Source: Sphingomonas sp. (GTDB lineage: Bacteria > Pseudomonadota > Alphaproteobacteria > Sphingomonadales > Sphingomonadaceae). From it: 64,000 bases of DNA. Location: positions 402,103 to 466,102 of the forward strand of contig NZ_QFOB01000004.1 of NCBI RefSeq assembly GCF_003248515.1, given 5' to 3'. Below, in pieces: positions 45,206 through 53,292 of the stretch. The notes below the pieces were generated by a model, which saw only the letters and a program-made list of their open reading frames with translations, was not told where the DNA came from and ran no database searches. The translations under genes were made by a program, and so were the position numbers. Every line of letters starts with the position of its first letter. The first letter of the stretch is position 1.

Positions 45206-47080
45206 ATGCCGACACATGCCGATCATGTGCGCGAGATCGAGGGCGCGGCGATGGGCGGCGCGACGGCGCGCGCCCCCCTCGTCGTCCAGTCATGGCGGCG
45301 GTGCCTGGACCAGCATCGCCTCGATCCGGCCCGCGCCTGCGAAGCTATCATCGTCACCGAACAGCGGCTGAAGGAACATCGCCAGCAATCGGAAGAGCTG
45401 ATCGCAATCGCGCGATCCGGGCTGGAGCGGCTTTACGGGCAGGTGGCGGGCCAGGGTTATGTGCTGCTGCTCGCCGATCGCCAGGGCGTAACCGTGGATT
45501 TCATGGGCGATCCGTTCTTCGACGGGAACCTGCGCAAGGCCGGGCTGTATCTGGGCTCGCAATGGTCGGAGCCAGGCAGCGGGACCAGCGCGGTCGGTTC
45601 CTGCATCGCTACCGGCGAGGCACTGACCATCCATCAGGACGACCATTTCGACACGACGCACACGCCGCTCTCCTGCACCGCCGCCCCCATTTACGACAGC
45701 GAAGGGCGGCTGGCAGCGGTGCTGGACCTGTCGCTGCTCTCCTCGCCCGCTCCCAAGGCCAGCCAGAACCTGGCGCTGCACCTCGTCTCCGCCACCGCGC
45801 GGCGGGTGGAGATGGCCCATCTGATGGCGCGGACCCGCCACCAGTGGGTGCTGCGCTTCGCTCGATCGCCGGAGTTTCTCGACGTGGACCCCGAAGGCGC
45901 GATCGCGATCGACGATGGCGGCCGGATCGCAGGCATGACCCATTTCGGCGCGCGGCTTCTGGGCCGCGCGATCGGCGCGGACTGGCGCGACCCCGCCGAC
46001 CTGATCGGGCGATCGATCACCGATTTCGCGGAGTTCGACATCGATGGCCTGCCGGACCTCACCCGCCGGCGCTCTACACAGGAACGCTGGGTGCGGATGC
46101 GCGACGGCAACGTGCTGTTCGCCCACGCGATCGAGCCCAAGCCGGCGGGGCGCGCGGTCTCCACTATCCGCCTGCCCGCCTCGATCCGCCAGCTCGGCGG
46201 CGGATCGCCCGAAATCGGCGACCTTCAGTACAAGGCCGCGAAACTGGCGCGCACGCCGCTGCCGATACTGATCCAGGGCGAGACCGGCACGGGCAAGGAG
46301 CATCTCGCCCGCGCCATCCATGACGGTAGCGGCCGCCAGGGGCCGTTCGTGGCGATCAATTGCGCGGCGATCCCGGAATCGCTAATCGAGAGCGAATTGT
46401 TCGGCCATGCGCCGGGCGCCTTCACGGGCGCGGTCTCGAAGGGGCGTAAGGGCCTGATCGAGCAGGCGAACGGGGGCACGCTCTTCCTGGACGAGATCGG
46501 CGACATGCCGCTCGGCCTGCAGAGCCGTCTGCTGCGCGTGCTGGCCGAGCGCGAGGTGCAGCCGGTGGGCGCGGTGACGCCCCGGCGCGTCGACCTGCGC
46601 GTCCTCTCCGCCTCGCACCGGCCGCTGGCGGATCTGGTGGCGGACGGGCTGTTCCGCGAGGATCTGTATTATCGGCTCAGCGCCGCCGCGCTGCGCCTGC
46701 CGCCGCTTCGCGACCGGAGCGATTTCGGCTGGGTGCTCGATCGCCTGCTGGAGCGGCATTCGGCCGACGGACGGACAATCGCGGTGACGCCCGCCGCGCT
46801 CTCGCTGCTGCGGGCGCATGCCTGGCCGGGCAATATCCGCGAACTGGACAATGTCATCGCGGTGGCGGCGGCGCTGAACGAGGGCGGCGTGATCGATTGC
46901 GCCGACCTGCCCGACGCGATCGCCCATGGCGTAGAGGGCACGGACGACGAGGCCGGCGCGCTGCAGGGCGTGCTGACCGCGTGCAACGGCAATGTCTCCG
47001 AGGCGGCGCGCCGCCTGGGCGTGGATCGCACGACCGTCCACCGCCGGATGCGGCGCCTCGGTATCATGCCGCACAACTGA
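45206..47080 (+). CDS. Sigma-54 enhancer-binding activator (AcoR-like)
   Basis: A 624-residue regulator. A GAF-type sensor region (about 45-200, with GSGTSAVGSCIATGEALTIHQ), a second sensing region, AAA+ domain with Walker A GETGTGKE near 358, the intact GAFTGA loop near 404 for contact with sigma-54, LFLDEIGDMP Walker B, and a C-terminal Fis-type HTH (NVSEAARRLGVDRTTVHRR). This AcoR architecture responds to small catabolic substrates such as acetoin. Two -24/-12 promoters with matching TGTGGCG motifs lie directly downstream. ATG 45206 is preferred over the start at 45122. Confidence 0.88.
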   Translation: MPTHADHVREIEGAAMGGATARAPLVVQSWRRCLDQHRLDPARACEAIIVTEQRLKEHRQQSEELIAIARSGLERLYGQVAGQGYVLLLADRQGVTVDFMGDPFFDGNLRKAGLYLGSQWSEPGSGTSAVGSCIATGEALTIHQDDHFDTTHTPLSCTAAPIYDSEGRLAAVLDLSLLSSPAPKASQNLALHLVSATARRVEMAHLMARTRHQWVLRFARSPEFLDVDPEGAIAIDDGGRIAGMTHFGARLLGRAIGADWRDPADLIGRSITDFAEFDIDGLPDLTRRRSTQERWVRMRDGNVLFAHAIEPKPAGRAVSTIRLPASIRQLGGGSPEIGDLQYKAAKLARTPLPILIQGETGTGKEHLARAIHDGSGRQGPFVAINCAAIPESLIESELFGHAPGAFTGAVSKGRKGLIEQANGGTLFLDEIGDMPLGLQSRLLRVLAEREVQPVGAVTPRRVDLRVLSASHRPLADLVADGLFREDLYYRLSAAALRLPPLRDRSDFGWVLDRLLERHSADGRTIAVTPAALSLLRAHAWPGNIRELDNVIAVAAALNEGGVIDCADLPDAIAHGVEGTDDEAGALQGVLTACNGNVSEAARRLGVDRTTVHRRMRRLGIMPHN

Positions 47081-47090
47081 GGCGCAGGGC

Positions 47091-47104
47091 TGTGGCGCGC
47101 CACA
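47091..47104. promoter_or_regulatory. Palindromic operator TGTGGCGCGCCACA
   Basis: A perfect 14-bp palindrome 46 bp before the -24 element of the next gene. The half site TGTGGCG recurs three times before the second sigma-54 promoter, so this is a likely upstream activating site for the AcoR-like protein. Confidence 0.7.
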
Positions 47105-47149
47105 CCCCGCATTGGCCGGACAGCGCGGTTTTCCGGTGATTTCCGCACC

Positions 47150-47165
47150 TGGCACGCCTGTTGCT
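47150..47165 (+). promoter_or_regulatory. Sigma-54 promoter of the outer-membrane transporter gene
   Basis: TGGCAC-N5-TTGCT, a full match to the -24/-12 consensus with correct spacing, 38 bp before the ATG. Confidence 0.85.
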
Positions 47166-47202
47166 CTTCTTCCTCCCAATAACAGGATCCGGAGGGATGA
47201 GG

Positions 47203-48069
47203 ATGAAGGCGAGGCATTTCGCGCCCATGCTGTGCGTGATCGGGGGCATCGGCGCGACGGGCACGGCGCGGGCCGAGGACATCACCTTCGCGGTGATCGG
47301 CCCGCACGAATATGATCTGCCGACGGACGGCTTCCGCCCGTTCGACGTGGTGGTGCAATATGGCGAATATAACAGCGGATCGAAACGCTATGACGGATCG
47401 GGCCACCGCGTGGCCGGGCCGGACACCGATCTGGTTGTCGGCCTGACGAAATATGTGCATTTCTGGACGTTCGACGGGCTGCCCGACGTGGGCTTCGCCT
47501 ATGAATATATCCAGCCCGAGGTGCGCGTCACCGGACCCGGCGTGAAGGCCAGCGGCTTCGGCGATCCGCTCACCGGCATCGCCACCTGGTTCAAGCCTTC
47601 GAAGAACAGCACGCTGGGCTTCCAGACGTTCGTCAGCGTGCCGATCGGCGCGCAGCAGGTGACCAACGATTTCTGGGCCAATTATTCGTCCTTCTTCTTC
47701 GATGTGCAGAGCCCGATAGCCAGTATCGGCGGCGATATCGGCGCGATCTTCCGGGGCAATCGCCGCAACGGCAGCACGCCGGATATCGACGAGGGCAACA
47801 GCTATCACGCCAATGTGCGCGCGAGCCTGAAGACAAAGACGCCAGTGGAGCCCTTCGTCTCGTTCGACTGGCAGAAGAACCAGGCCGGTTATTACCGGGG
47901 TGGCCTGGGCATCGCCAGCCCGGCGGGGCACGACACCGCGCTGGGCGCGGGCGCGATGGTGACGCTTTCGAAGAAGACGTCGCTCACCCTGCGCTATTCG
48001 CGTAGCATCGATGGGCGCAACGTGACCGGCACCAACGCCGCCTATTTCAAGTTCGCCTTGTTGTTCTGA
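47203..48069 (+). CDS. Outer-membrane transporter, phenol-degradation MetA type
   Basis: A 288-residue exported protein (signal HFAPMLCVIGGIGATGTARA) made of amphipathic strands with aromatic girdles and ending in YFKFALLF, typical of an outer-membrane barrel. The sequence resembles the Phenol_MetA_deg family, found in aromatic and terpene catabolic loci as a probable uptake channel. ATG 47203 lies 6 nt after GGAGGG. It has its own sigma-54 promoter and palindromic operator. Confidence 0.78.
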   Translation: MKARHFAPMLCVIGGIGATGTARAEDITFAVIGPHEYDLPTDGFRPFDVVVQYGEYNSGSKRYDGSGHRVAGPDTDLVVGLTKYVHFWTFDGLPDVGFAYEYIQPEVRVTGPGVKASGFGDPLTGIATWFKPSKNSTLGFQTFVSVPIGAQQVTNDFWANYSSFFFDVQSPIASIGGDIGAIFRGNRRNGSTPDIDEGNSYHANVRASLKTKTPVEPFVSFDWQKNQAGYYRGGLGIASPAGHDTALGAGAMVTLSKKTSLTLRYSRSIDGRNVTGTNAAYFKFALLF

Positions 48070-48082
48070 GGGCCGCCGCAAC

Positions 48083-48118
48083 TGTGGCGCGCCCTGTGGC
48101 GGCCACTTGTGGCGCCCC
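48083..48118. promoter_or_regulatory. Three TGTGGCG operator half-sites
   Basis: TGTGGCG occurs at 48,083, 48,095 and 48,108 (12-13 bp apart, about one helical turn), 48-83 bp before the next -24 element. Same core as the 47,091 palindrome. Confidence 0.65.
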
Positions 48119-48165
48119 TCCCCCACATCATGCGGATTGTCCCGGAAAACCGGGATTTTCGAAGC

Positions 48166-48180
48166 TGGCACGCGGTTTGC
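48166..48180 (+). promoter_or_regulatory. Sigma-54 promoter of the SDR/monooxygenase operon
   Basis: TGGCAC-N5-TTGC at correct spacing, 35 bp before the SDR start codon. Confidence 0.82.
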
Positions 48181-48214
48181 GATGCCGATCATCAAAACGA
48201 AAAGGAGAGGCTGG

Positions 48215-48994
48215 ATGGCAATCGATCTGGATGGCGTGCGCGCCGTAATCAACGGAGCGGGCCAGGGCATCGGCGCCGCGATCGCGCGGGGGCTGGCGGA
48301 AAGCGGCGCGCGCGTCGTGGTGGGCGATATCAATGAGGAGAAGGCCCGCGCCGTCGCGGCGGAGATCGGCGGATCGGCCCGCGCGGTGAAGGTGGACGTG
48401 CGCGACCGCGCCTCGGTGCGCGCCGCGATCGGCGAGGCGGTGACCGCGTTCGGCGGGCTGGACGCGATGTTCAACAATGCCGGCATCGCGCAGGTCCGCC
48501 CCTTCCTCGACATCACCGAGGAGGATTTCCGCGTGGTGATGGACATCAATGCGCTGGGCGTGATGATCGGCGTGCAGGAAACCGTCCGCCAGATGAAGGC
48601 GCAGGGCACCGGCGGATCGATCGTCAACACGGCCTCTATCGCCGGCAAGCAGGGCTATGAGCCGCTGGCCCATTATTCGGCCAGCAAGTTCGCCGTGGTC
48701 GCCTTCACCCAGGCCGCCGCGCGCGCCTTCGGCAAGGACGGCATCCGCGTCAACGCCATCTGCCCCGGCGTCGTCGCCACCGACATGTGGAAGACGATCG
48801 ACCAGGGCTTTCAGGACAATGCGCTGACCGAGCGGCCGCAGGAGGCCTTCGAGACCTTCGCCGCCGGCGCCGTTCTGGGCCGCGCCTCTACGCCCGGCGA
48901 TCTGGTGGGCGTCGCCCGCTGGCTGGCCTCGACCGAGAGCGGCTTCACCACCGGCCAGAGCCTGATGGCGGACGGCGGGATGGTGTTCGTCTGA
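48215..48994 (+). CDS. Short-chain dehydrogenase/reductase
   Basis: A 259-residue classical SDR: cofactor motif GAGQGIG at residues 14-20, an acidic residue after beta-2 (VVGDINEE) favouring NAD, NNAGIAQ, catalytic Ser in NTASIAG and YSASK. The usual Thr before the Gly-rich loop is Asn (VINGAG). AAGGAG lies 9 nt before ATG. It is closest in style to diacetyl/acetoin or polyol dehydrogenases, which fits the AcoR-like regulator and adjacent alcohol dehydrogenases; the substrate is not certain. Confidence 0.85.
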   Translation: MAIDLDGVRAVINGAGQGIGAAIARGLAESGARVVVGDINEEKARAVAAEIGGSARAVKVDVRDRASVRAAIGEAVTAFGGLDAMFNNAGIAQVRPFLDITEEDFRVVMDINALGVMIGVQETVRQMKAQGTGGSIVNTASIAGKQGYEPLAHYSASKFAVVAFTQAAARAFGKDGIRVNAICPGVVATDMWKTIDQGFQDNALTERPQEAFETFAAGAVLGRASTPGDLVGVARWLASTESGFTTGQSLMADGGMVFV

Positions 48995-49028
48995 CATCGC
49001 CACGCACCACCGGAACAAGGAGAGAGAC

Positions 49029-50855
49029 ATGACCGAATTGACCAGGCCATCCCCGGACGAGACGGCGACCACCGCGCGCATCGTGGCCGACAAATGGGTG
49101 GCCGATCTCAACGCGGCGCTGGCACGCAAGGACGCGACCGCCGCCTCCCGACTGTTCGGGACGACCAGCTTCTGGCGCGATCTGATCGCCTTCACCTGGA
49201 ACATCCGGACCGTGGAAAATCCGGATGGCATCCACGATATGCTGGAGGCCACCCTCCCCCATGTCGGCACTGCGCGCTTCACGATCGCGGAGGAGCCGAG
49301 CGAGGAGGACGGGATCGTCACCGCCTGGCTCTCGCTGGAGACGGGCATCGGGCGCGGCGAAGGCCTGGTGCGGCTGCGCGACGGCAAGGCCTGGACCCTG
49401 CTGACATCGCTGACCGAGCTGAAGGGCCATGAGGAACGCAGCGGGCCGACCCGGATCATGGGCGCGGAGCATGGCGTGATCCGCGGCCGCAAGAGCTGGC
49501 CAGAGCGCAAGGCGGCGGAAGTGGAGGCGCTGGGCCGCACGGAGCAGCCTTATGTGCTGATCATCGGCGGCGGCCAGGGCGGCATCGCATTGGGCGCGCG
49601 GATGCGCCAGCTGGGCGTGCCCCATATCGTGATCGACAGCCATGATCGCCCCGGCGACCAGTGGCGCGGGCGCTACAAGTCGCTCTGCCTGCACGATCCG
49701 GTCTGGTACGATCACCTGCCCTATCTGGATTTCCCGAAGAACTGGCCGGTCTTCGCGCCGAAGGACAAGATCGGCGACTGGCTGGAAATGTACACCCGCG
49801 TGATGGAGGTGAATTACTGGTCGAAGACCACGGCGCACAACGCCGTGTTCGACGAGCAGAAGGGCCGCTGGGCGGTCACCGTGAACCGGGACGGCGAGGA
49901 GATCATCCTCCATCCGACCCAGCTGGTTCTGGCGACGGGCATGTCCGGCAAGCCCAACGTGCCGCAGTTCAAGGGCATGGATCGCTTCCGGGGCGAGCAG
50001 CATCACAGCTCGCAACATCCGGGGCCGGACGCCTATGCCGGCAAGCAGGTGGTGGTGATCGGCGCCAACAACAGTTCGCACGATATCTGCGCGGCGCTGT
50101 GGGAAGCGGGCGCGGACGTGACGATGGTGCAGCGTTCCAGCACCCACATCCTGCGTTCGGACTCGCTGACAGAGGAAGTGCTGGGCGATCTCTACTCGGA
50201 GCGCGCGCTCGCCAACGGCATGACGACCCGCAAGGCGGACATGACTTTCGCATCCTTGCCCTACCGGATCATGGCGGACTTCCAGATCCCCGTATACGAT
50301 CAGGTCAAGAAGAAGGACGCGTCCTTCTATGACGCCCTGCGGGAAGCCGGCTTCATGCTGGATTTCGGTGCCGACGAGAGCGGCCTGTTCATGAAATACC
50401 TGCGTCGCGGCTCCGGCTATTATATCGATGTCGGTGCCAGCGATCTGGTGATCGACGGATCGATCAAGCTGAAGAGCGGCGTCGAGATAGACGAGATCAC
50501 CGAGACCGGCGTGAAGTTCGTGGACGGCACCGAACTGCCGGCTGATCTGATCGTCTACGCCACCGGCTACGGATCGATGAACGGCTGGGCGGCCGACCTG
50601 ATCAGCCAGGAGGTGGCGGACAAGGTCGGCAAGGTCTGGGGTCTCGGCTCCGACACGCCGAAGGATCCCGGCCCCTGGGAGGGCGAACAGCGCAACATGT
50701 GGAAACCGACGCAGCAGGAAAACCTCTGGTTCCACGGCGGCAACCTCCACCAGTCGCGTCACTATTCGCTGTATCTCGCGCTGCAGCTGAAGGCGCGAAT
50801 GGAGGGCATCGCGACGCCCGTCTACGGGCTGCAGCCCGTGCATCATCTGAGCTGA
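49029..50855 (+). CDS. Flavin-containing monooxygenase with N-terminal NTF2-like domain
   Basis: A 608-residue NAD(P)H-dependent FAD monooxygenase. Residues about 15-150 resemble an NTF2/SnoaL-like fold; the FAD motif IIGGGQGGIALGARM is at about 177, the second nucleotide motif VVIGANNSSHDI near 340, and the ATGY motif (VYATGYGSM) near 515. The Baeyer-Villiger FxGxxxHxxxWP fingerprint is replaced by a variant near FRGEQHHSSQ, so ketone oxygenation is possible but not assured. It follows the SDR gene within 35 bp in the sigma-54 unit. Confidence 0.83.
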   Translation: MTELTRPSPDETATTARIVADKWVADLNAALARKDATAASRLFGTTSFWRDLIAFTWNIRTVENPDGIHDMLEATLPHVGTARFTIAEEPSEEDGIVTAWLSLETGIGRGEGLVRLRDGKAWTLLTSLTELKGHEERSGPTRIMGAEHGVIRGRKSWPERKAAEVEALGRTEQPYVLIIGGGQGGIALGARMRQLGVPHIVIDSHDRPGDQWRGRYKSLCLHDPVWYDHLPYLDFPKNWPVFAPKDKIGDWLEMYTRVMEVNYWSKTTAHNAVFDEQKGRWAVTVNRDGEEIILHPTQLVLATGMSGKPNVPQFKGMDRFRGEQHHSSQHPGPDAYAGKQVVVIGANNSSHDICAALWEAGADVTMVQRSSTHILRSDSLTEEVLGDLYSERALANGMTTRKADMTFASLPYRIMADFQIPVYDQVKKKDASFYDALREAGFMLDFGADESGLFMKYLRRGSGYYIDVGASDLVIDGSIKLKSGVEIDEITETGVKFVDGTELPADLIVYATGYGSMNGWAADLISQEVADKVGKVWGLGSDTPKDPGPWEGEQRNMWKPTQQENLWFHGGNLHQSRHYSLYLALQLKARMEGIATPVYGLQPVHHLS

Positions 50856-50867
50856 TCCCGCCTGTCA

Positions 50868-50898
50868 GGTGCGGCGGAGATGACAGCCCCGCCGCACC
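50868..50898 (+). terminator. Hairpin between monooxygenase and dehydrogenase genes
   Basis: A perfect 10-bp stem GGTGCGGCGG / CCGCCGCACC with an 11-nt loop followed by ATTTTCC. The weak T-run suggests partial termination or mRNA protection inside the operon. Confidence 0.55.
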
Positions 50899-50932
50899 AT
50901 TTTCCCTACAAAACAAACTGATGGAGAGAATG

Positions 50933-51942
50933 ATGAAAGCCCTGCGTTTTCACGCCGCGCGCGATCTGCGCATCGAGAACGTCACCGCCCCCGCGCGGCC
51001 CGGCCCCGGCCAGGTGCGCGTGCGCAACCGCTATGTCGGCATTTGCGGCACCGATCTGCACGAATATGCCTCCGGCCCAATCTTCATCCCGTCGGCCGAG
51101 CCGCATCCCTTCACCAAGGCGCGCGGTCCACAGATACTGGGCCATGAGTTCGGCGGCACGATCGAGGCGATCGGCGAAGGCGTCACCACCGTGAAGGTGG
51201 GCGATCGCTGAGCGACCAGATCGCGGTGACAGGTCTTTCCTGGCAGTGGGGCGGCATGGCCGAGGAGGCGATAGTCCACGAATATAATGTCGCGAAGGTG
51301 CCCGATAACCTGACCGACGAGGAGGCCGCGCTCGTCGAGCCCACCGCCGTCGCCGTCTATGCCTGCGATCGCGGCGGGATCAGCGCCGGCAACAGCGTGC
51401 TGATCGCGGGCGCCGGGCCGATCGGGCTGCTGACCCTGCTGGCCGCGCGTGCCGCCGGCGCGACGACCCTGTTCGTGTCCGACCTCAACGATGCGCGCCT
51501 GAAGCTCGCGCAGGAAGCGGTGCCGGGCGTGATCCCGATCAATCCGAAGCGCGAGAACGTGGGCGATGTCGTGCGCGACCAGACGGAGGGAAAGGTCGGC
51601 TGCGACGTGGCCATCGAGTGCGTGGGCAACGAGCATGCGCTGAAGGCCTGCGTGGATGCCGTGCGCAAGCAGGGCGTGGTGGTGCAGACCGGCCTCCACC
51701 CGCACGAAAACCCGCTCGACTGGTTCAGCGTAACCTTCAAGGACATCGAGGTGCGCGGCTCCTGGTGCTACCCCACCTGGTACTGGCCGCGCGTGATGAA
51801 CCTGATCGCCAGCGGCGCGCTGCCCGCCGGCCGCGCCGTCACCAACCGTATCACGCTTGATACGGCGGTGAAGGACGGCTTCGACGCCCTGCTCGACCCC
51901 GCCGGCACCAACCTGAAGATCCTCATCGATCTCGCCGCCTGA
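50933..51942 (+). pseudogene. Zinc-type 2,3-butanediol dehydrogenase-like gene, copy 1 (frameshifted)
   Basis: MDR-family dehydrogenase split by a deletion. The N-terminal part (CGTDLHEYASGP with zinc-ligand Cys, GHEFGGTIEAIGEG) ends at GDR followed by TGA at 51,209-51,211. The sequence resumes one frame back at LSDQIAVTGLSWQWGG and continues with the Rossmann motif GAGPIGLLTLLAARAAG to the normal end. About 20-25 residues expected after GDR are missing. The Rossmann half could start by itself at ATG 51,256. Not expected to be an active enzyme. Confidence 0.82.
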
Positions 51943-51979
51943 CCTTCGTCATCGGCCATTCCATCGCAAGGAGAAAATC

Positions 51980-52997
51980 ATGAAAGCTCTGCGTTTTCAC
52001 GCCAAGCGCGATCTCCGGATCGAAGATATCAAGGCGCCCACCAACCCCGGCCCGGGCCAGGTTCTCGTCCGCAACCGCTATGTCGGAATCTGCGGCACGG
52101 ACCTGCACGAATATGCGTCTGGCCCGATCTTCATCCCGGATGCCAACCCGCACCCTTTCACCAAGGCGCGCGGTCCACAGATACTGGGCCATGAGTTCGG
52201 CGGCACGATCGAGGCGATCGGCGAAGGCGTCACCACCGTGAAGGTGGGCGATCGCCTTCCACCTCAGCGACCAACTCGCGCTTGCCGGTCTCTCCTGGCA
52301 GTGGGGCGGCATGTCTGAAGCGGCAATCGTCCACGAATATAATGTGGCCAGAGTGCCGGACTGCCTCACCGACGAGGAAGCTGCACTGGTGGAGCCCACT
52401 GCCGTCGCAGTCTATGCCTGCGACCGCGGCGGTGTTTCCGCCGGCAACTCGGTGCTCGTCACCGGCGCCGGCCCGATCGGCCTGCTGACCCTGCTGGCCG
52501 CGCGTGCCGCAGGCGCCACCACCCTGTTCGTGTCGGACATCAACGATGCACGCCTGCGCTTCGCGGAAGAGGCAGTGCTGGGCGTGATCCCGATCAACCC
52601 GACCCGCGAGAATGTGGGCGATGTCATCCGCGATCAAACCGAGGGCAAAGTCGGCTGCGATGTCGCCATCGAATGCGTGGGCAACGAGCATGCGCTGAAG
52701 GCCTGCGTGGATGCCGTGCGCAAGCAGGGCGTAGTGGTGCAGACCGGCCTCCACCCGCACGAAAACCCGCTCGACTGGTTCAGCGTCACCTTCAAGGATA
52801 TCGAGGTGCGCGGCTCATGGGCCTATCCCACCTGGTACTGGCCACGCGTGATGAACCTGATCGCGAGCGGCGCGCTGCCCGCCGGCCGCGCCGTCACCAA
52901 CCGCATCACGCTGGATACGGCGGTGAAGGACGGCTTCGACGCGCTGCTTGATCCCGCCGGCACCAACCTCAAAATCCTCATCGATCTGGCCGCCTGA
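51980..52997 (+). pseudogene. Zinc-type 2,3-butanediol dehydrogenase-like gene, copy 2 (frameshifted)
   Basis: Tandem paralogue of the preceding gene. It too breaks directly after GDR: the first part runs out of frame after 52,255 to a stop at 52,318, and the correct frame resumes one nucleotide later at FHLSDQLALAGLSW. Compared with copy 1 it keeps 8 more nt on the right of the break, so the deletions differ. A 99-nt tract ending at the break (52,157-52,255) is identical to 51,110-51,208 while flanks differ. AAGGAG precedes its ATG. Confidence 0.82.
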
Positions 52998-53005
52998 CGG
53001 ACCGC

Positions 53006-53028
53006 GCCCCCCGGTGCATCGGGGGGGC
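53006..53028 (+). terminator. C/G-rich hairpin after the dehydrogenase copies
   Basis: CCCCCCG-GTGCAT-CGGGGGG stem with a 6-nt loop; a T5 run follows 13 nt later (53,041). Possible attenuator before the small peptide gene. Confidence 0.45.
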
Positions 53029-53062
53029 CGGCCAGCATGGTTTTTCCGAAAGGAGAGAGACG

Positions 53063-53218
53063 ATGGACATTGCCGGACAGTCCGGCGCCCGTCACCCGAC
53101 GATCTCGCTGCGCCGTCGCGCCCGTGGCGTGGCGACGGAGGAGCGGATGATCATCCTCGTCGCGGTGCTGACGCTCTACAGTCTGATCGGCTCCGGCAGC
53201 GCCTGCTGCCTGCAATAA
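53063..53218 (+). CDS. 51-residue single-TM peptide with Cys-Cys tail
   Basis: ATG follows a strong AAGGAGAGAG site by 4-8 nt. The first 28 residues are polar and basic (SLRRRARGVATEER), then one hydrophobic helix (MIILVAVLTLYSLIG) and the tail GSGSACCLQ before TAA. By the positive-inside rule the Cys-Cys tail would face the periplasm. It lies between the catabolic genes and a polytopic membrane protein that starts 74 bp later with its own AAAGGAGG site. No family recognised; may be a small subunit of that membrane protein. Confidence 0.6.
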   Translation: MDIAGQSGARHPTISLRRRARGVATEERMIILVAVLTLYSLIGSGSACCLQ

Positions 53219-53292
53219 CTTCCGAAAACCGGCCGGCGGCGCCGTCGCGCGGCCCGGTATCCCGATAATCAGAATGATCGCCAAAGGAGGGG

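Noticed and set aside
45290..46321. Minus-strand frame inside the sigma-54 activator gene
   Set aside because: Antisense shadow of a gene with complete AAA+ motifs.
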